DNA of 64,000 nt from Sphingobacteriales bacterium (GTDB lineage Bacteria; Bacteroidota; Bacteroidia; Chitinophagales; Chitinophagaceae), in NCBI GenBank assembly GCA_027484425.1, contig JAIXSZ010000010.1, positions 1 to 64,000 of the forward strand, given 5' to 3'. The notes below the pieces were generated by a model that was not told the origin of the DNA, searched no databases, and saw nothing but the letters and a program-made list of their open reading frames with translations. This document shows, piece after piece, positions 60,859 to 64,000 of the stretch. Position 1 is the stretch's first letter; each line of letters opens with the position of its first letter. A program made the translations under genes and the position numbers.

Positions 60859-61485
60859 ATGGATAGGGAAAGTTTGTTTATAGCAATAGAGGGTACTGAC
60901 GGTAGTGGTAAAAGTACGCAGGCTAAGATGCTGGCAGATAGGTTGGAGTCAGATGGACACAAAGTACATCATACTTTTGAGCCTACCGACGGGCATATAG
61001 GCAAGCTACTGCGTAGCATACTGAAGGGGGAAAAGTCTGTTTGTCAGGAGTCTATAGCGGCGCTATTTTTGGCGGATAGGCTCGATCATTTACTGAATCC
61101 TGTAAACGGTATTCTGAAATTGTTAGCAGATGGATATACAGTAATTACTGATCGGTACTACTTTTCATCCTATGCATATCATAGTGTATACACTGATATG
61201 GAATGGGTGATGGCATGTAACAATAAATGCGCACAAATATTAAGGCCAGATATCAATCTGTTTATAGATGTAACGCCTGAGGTGTCTATGAGCAGAATAA
61301 GTGCCAATAGGGAGATACCTGAACTTTACGAAACAAATGAGATTCTTACTAAAGTGCGCAACAATTTTCTGAAAGCAATAGAGCTGACGTCAAGTGAGGA
61401 AAAAGTATTTACGCTAGATGGCAACAGACCGATGGTTGATGTTGCTGATGAGATTTACGATATTGTGAGCAGGATGTATAAATGA
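60859..61485 (+). CDS. tmk: Thymidylate kinase
   Basis: A 208-aa P-loop kinase that phosphorylates dTMP to dTDP. P-loop: IEGTDGSGKST (about residues 9-19). The DR motif is TDRYYFSSYAYH, and the nucleoside site includes FEPTDGHIGKLLR and LFLADRLDHL. Length fits the family (about 205-215 aa). Single gene. Confidence 0.92.
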   Translation: MDRESLFIAIEGTDGSGKSTQAKMLADRLESDGHKVHHTFEPTDGHIGKLLRSILKGEKSVCQESIAALFLADRLDHLLNPVNGILKLLADGYTVITDRYYFSSYAYHSVYTDMEWVMACNNKCAQILRPDINLFIDVTPEVSMSRISANREIPELYETNEILTKVRNNFLKAIELTSSEEKVFTLDGNRPMVDVADEIYDIVSRMYK

Positions 61486-61611
61486 AAAATGTAGCCGCCT
61501 GATAAGATTCTAGGTTTGTTAAATGAACATACAAGATTATTACTGCCAAGGAAGAATATTGTTATATTCGCACAATTGAGTATTACCACTTACAAAGGTT
61601 ATTTAAGTACT

Positions 61612-62391
61612 ATGAAAAGACCACTTTTAGCAATTGCATTGTTGTTTGTCGGCGCTACTGCTTTCGGTCAGCGTAAGATAAATGTGAATATTCAGATGGT
61701 TTATGTGAAAGGAGGGTATTTTTTTAGAGGATGTGATGACCGCAAGTTTACCGCTGCTGAATATGACAATGAAAGGCCAGTTCACCGTGTGAATGTTTCC
61801 AGTTTTTCTATTGGTAAGTATGAAGTGACGCAGGGGCAATGGCGTGCAATAATGGGTATTTATCCTCCATCTTACAATGGTGTGGATTATGCCAACAAGG
61901 ATTGTGATGATTGTCCGGTAGTTAAGGTAAGTTATGAAGAGATACAGGAGTTTGTAAAAAGGCTCAATGAAAAATATCCTGGTAAAAATTATCGTTTACC
62001 TACAGAACTCGAATGGGAGTATGCCGCCAGAGGAGGTCAATACTCAGGAGGATATAAATATAGTGGTAGCAACAAACTGAGTGAAGTGGGGTGGTATGGC
62101 CGCCCCAAAACAGCTGCACATCCTATAGGGCAAAAGGAGCCTAATGAGTTGTCGATCTATGACTTGTCGGGTAATGTATCAGAATGGTGCTCTGACTGGT
62201 ATGATGGCGAGTATTACAAAACTACGATTGATGCTACAGACCCTAAAGGACCCAAAGAAGGAGATAAGAAAGTGGTGCGTGGTGGGTCTTACTTTGATGA
62301 CGATGTGATGTGCCGTACAGTATACAGGAATAAATTTTCGCCTAACACTAAAAGGTGGGATCTTGGTTTTAGATTAGCAATGGATAATTGA
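61612..62391 (+). CDS. Exported formylglycine-generating-enzyme-like protein
   Basis: A 259-aa protein with a signal peptide (LLAIALLFVGATAFG) and an FGE-sulfatase (SUMF1) domain: MVYVKGGYFFRGC, SFSIGKYEVTQGQWRAIMG, PVVKVSYEEIQEF, YRLPTELEWEYAARGG, YDLSGNVSEWCSDWY, VRGGSYFDD and GFRLAMDN. Most exported Bacteroidota members with this domain are not sulfatase activators and lack the paired active-site Cys; I cannot assign a substrate. The ATG at 61612 is chosen for the signal peptide; an upstream start at 61516 would bury it. Confidence 0.86.
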   Translation: MKRPLLAIALLFVGATAFGQRKINVNIQMVYVKGGYFFRGCDDRKFTAAEYDNERPVHRVNVSSFSIGKYEVTQGQWRAIMGIYPPSYNGVDYANKDCDDCPVVKVSYEEIQEFVKRLNEKYPGKNYRLPTELEWEYAARGGQYSGGYKYSGSNKLSEVGWYGRPKTAAHPIGQKEPNELSIYDLSGNVSEWCSDWYDGEYYKTTIDATDPKGPKEGDKKVVRGGSYFDDDVMCRTVYRNKFSPNTKRWDLGFRLAMDN

Positions 62392-62408
62392 TTATCCATT
62401 GCTAATCT
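62371..62408. terminator. Perfect 18-bp palindrome between convergent genes
   Basis: AGATTAGCAATGGATAAT (62371-62388) is repeated inverted at 62391-62408, with two bases between. It covers the last six codons and stop of the FGE-like gene and ends 18 bp before the rfbA stop. There is no T-run on either side, so it may be a factor-dependent or bidirectional terminator or mRNA-end protector. Confidence 0.6.
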
Positions 62409-62425
62409 GAAAACTTCTACTGTAT

Positions 62426-63292
62426 TTATATCTTACCAATGAGCTTTTGCAAATACATGCCATAGCCACTCTTCATGTAAAGTTTTGCTAGTTTCTCCAT
62501 TTGTTCATCGTTTATCCAGTTGTTACGATAAGCGATTTCTTCAATACAGCCAATTTTAAGTCCTTGGCGTTTTTCTATTACTTCAATAAATTCGCCTGCT
62601 TCAATCAGTGAATCGAAGGTGCCTGTATCTAGCCAAGCAGTACCGCGATCGAGCACACCTACATCTAGTTTGCCTTTTTCGAGATAAACTTTGTTTACGT
62701 CTGTGATTTCCAACTCTCCTCTGTGTGATGGTTTGATGGCTTTAGCAATAGCCACTACATCATTGTCGTAGAAATAAAGACCAGGTACGGCATAGTTAGA
62801 TTTAGGATTTTCGGGCTTTTCTTCAATGCTCAATACCTTAAAATCTTTATCAAATTCTACCACTCCGTATCTTTCGGGGTCGTGTACTTGATAGGCAAAA
62901 ACTACTGCACCTTCAGGGTTTGCTTTTTTGCGCAACAAAGTTCCCATGCCAGATCCATAAAAAATATTGTCGCCCAATACTAGAGCCACGGGGTCAGAGC
63001 CAATAAAATCGGCACCGAGAATGAAAGCCTGTGCCAGTCCTTCAGGTTTTGGCTGAATCACATATTCAAACTTGCAGCCTATTTGGCTGCCATCGCCCAA
63101 TAGTTTTTTGAAAGCTGGCTGGTCTTCAGGGGTAGTGATGATGAGTATCTCATTGATACCTGCAAGCATAAGTGTAGACAATGGATAATATACCATTGGC
63201 TTATCGTATACAGGCATCAATTGTTTGCTTACAGCTATAGTAAGTGGGTATAATCTGGTGCCTGAGCCACCCGCTAGTATGATTCCTTTCAT
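62426..63292 (-). CDS. rfbA: Glucose-1-phosphate thymidylyltransferase
   Basis: A 288-aa nucleotidyltransferase making dTDP-glucose from glucose-1-phosphate and dTTP, first step of dTDP-rhamnose and related sugars. N-terminal signature [16 protein letters not shown], then [27 protein letters not shown], the VVEFD...SIEEKP segment and [13 protein letters not shown]. Full length. It lies 69 bp after the rfbB-like gene in the same direction. Confidence 0.95.
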   Translation of the reverse strand: MKGIILAGGSGTRLYPLTIAVSKQLMPVYDKPMVYYPLSTLMLAGINEILIITTPEDQPAFKKLLGDGSQIGCKFEYVIQPKPEGLAQAFILGADFIGSDPVALVLGDNIFYGSGMGTLLRKKANPEGAVVFAYQVHDPERYGVVEFDKDFKVLSIEEKPENPKSNYAVPGLYFYDNDVVAIAKAIKPSHRGELEITDVNKVYLEKGKLDVGVLDRGTAWLDTGTFDSLIEAGEFIEVIEKRQGLKIGCIEEIAYRNNWINDEQMEKLAKLYMKSGYGMYLQKLIGKI

Positions 63293-63361
63293 AGAAAAGT
63301 AGTTGGTTTTATTTTTTAGTTGATTGAATGAGCAGCAACTGATTAATAACCTTTGGAAAGA

Positions 63362-64000
63362 TTACATTTTATATTGTTTCTCGTAGTACTTTTTATAGTC
63401 GCCAGAGGTTACATGGTTTAACCAATCTTCATTTGCCATATACCAGTCTATAGTTAAACGAAGACCCTCTTCGAAAGTAACAGATGGATACCAGCCTAGT
63501 TCTTTATTCAGTTTGTTGGCATCGATTGCATATCTGCGATCGTGGCCCGGACGGTCTTTAATGTAGGCTATCAGTTGCTCAGAAGTGCCGGGCTCTCTGC
63601 CAAGTCTTACATCCATTTCTTTACAAAGCAGCTTTACTAATTCTATATTTTGCCATTCGTTGAATCCACCAATGTTGTATGTTTCACCATTTCTGCCATC
63701 ATGAAAAACCATGTCTATAGCCCTTGCGTGGTCTTTTACATACAGCCAGTCGCGGGTATATTTCCCATCACCATACACAGGTAATGGTTTGTTGTTTTTT
63801 ATGTTGTTGATAAATAGTGGAACCAGTTTTTCTGGGAAGTGATTTGGACCGTAATTGTTTGAACAGTTAGTGATAACAAAAGGCAGATGATAAGTATTGC
63901 CATAAGCTCTTACCAAGTGGTCAGATGCTGCCTTAGATGCAGAGTAGGGAGATTGTGGGTCGTAGGGTGTTGTTTCTAAGAAGAAACCCTCTTCGCCCAA
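63362..64000 (-). CDS. rfbB: dTDP-glucose 4,6-dehydratase, partial
   Basis: The last 212 residues are present; the N-terminus with the NAD-binding motif lies beyond the window edge. Catalytic YSASK (YxxxK), then NCSNNYGPNHFPEKLVPLFI, PLPVYGDGKYTRDWLYVKDH, YNIGGFNEWQNIELV and IKDRPGHDRRYAIDANK identify RfbB. It converts dTDP-glucose to the 4-keto-6-deoxy sugar, and works with RfbA encoded next to it. Confidence 0.95.
   Translation of the reverse strand: MGEEGFFLETTPYDPQSPYSASKAASDHLVRAYGNTYHLPFVITNCSNNYGPNHFPEKLVPLFINNIKNNKPLPVYGDGKYTRDWLYVKDHARAIDMVFHDGRNGETYNIGGFNEWQNIELVKLLCKEMDVRLGREPGTSEQLIAYIKDRPGHDRRYAIDANKLNKELGWYPSVTFEEGLRLTIDWYMANEDWLNHVTSGDYKKYYEKQYKM

Overview
The window reads as a chromosome segment of a member of the Bacteroidota, probably Chitinophagales (Chitinophagaceae-like). 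Reasons: a large secreted protein with a type IX secretion (T9SS) C-terminal sorting domain and a T9SS-type cytophagalysin-like protease; OmpA with thrombospondin type-3 repeats; SusC-like TonB receptor architecture; the rpmB-rpmG-DUF4295 trio; a bacillithiol deacetylase; a cyoE-cox3-cox3-cox4-SCO-DUF420 oxidase cluster; and recurrent promoters of the Bacteroidota type (TTTG, then TAnnTTTG as -7 element). The species call is inference; no rRNA or tRNA gene was seen.

Layout. 1-2 kb: repeat debris, a small alpha/beta hydrolase and a toxin-antitoxin pair. 2-5.3 kb: a BlaI/BlaR1-type regulatory pair with two visible operators, then truA. 5.5-13.4 kb: a giant glycine-rich/PKD-like T9SS adhesin, an OmpA-family porin-like protein, TonB and a secreted metallo-beta-lactamase-fold hydrolase. 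13.7-34.1 kb: mostly housekeeping: RicT-like PSP1 protein, DUF2911 protein, bshB1, L28/L33/DUF4295, DUF445, a secreted M43 protease, ftsE, the terminal oxidase accessory cluster, DUF2807 and DUF2147 proteins, an amidohydrolase, an RluB-type pseudouridine synthase with a very long disordered tail, and dnaG.

34.1-41.4 kb is an accessory island with few ordinary genes. It holds a REP-associated tyrosine transposase (RAYT) whose 3' tail plus REP hairpin is triplicated in tandem (337-bp period), RAYT fragments and a RAYT pseudogene, an Mrr-type restriction endonuclease, two orphan exported proteins and two VapBC-like modules, one of them broken by a short inverted-repeat (MITE-like) insertion with a TA target duplication. 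Five copies of a ~45-95 bp element sit at the gene boundaries, three of them right behind stop codons, giving a cassette-like look. Two repeats from the RAYT locus recur in inverted orientation at the very left of the window (110-485).

41.4-49.5 kb: a terminase-gpP-like HTH protein with internal repeats, a PolX/PHP protein with a decayed polymerase site, then a propeller histidine kinase/LytTR regulator pair followed by a secreted protein and a possible small RNA, both preceded by 21-bp-period direct repeats that resemble LytTR sites. 49.8-57.8 kb: a tight four-gene envelope operon (TonB receptor, 1026-aa TPR protein, beta-barrel protein, HU-like/SPOR membrane protein). 57.9-64 kb: sugar-nucleotide and glycan genes (WbpP-like epimerase, glycosyltransferase, rfbA, partial rfbB), ribosomal protein THX, thymidylate kinase and a secreted formylglycine-generating-enzyme-like protein.
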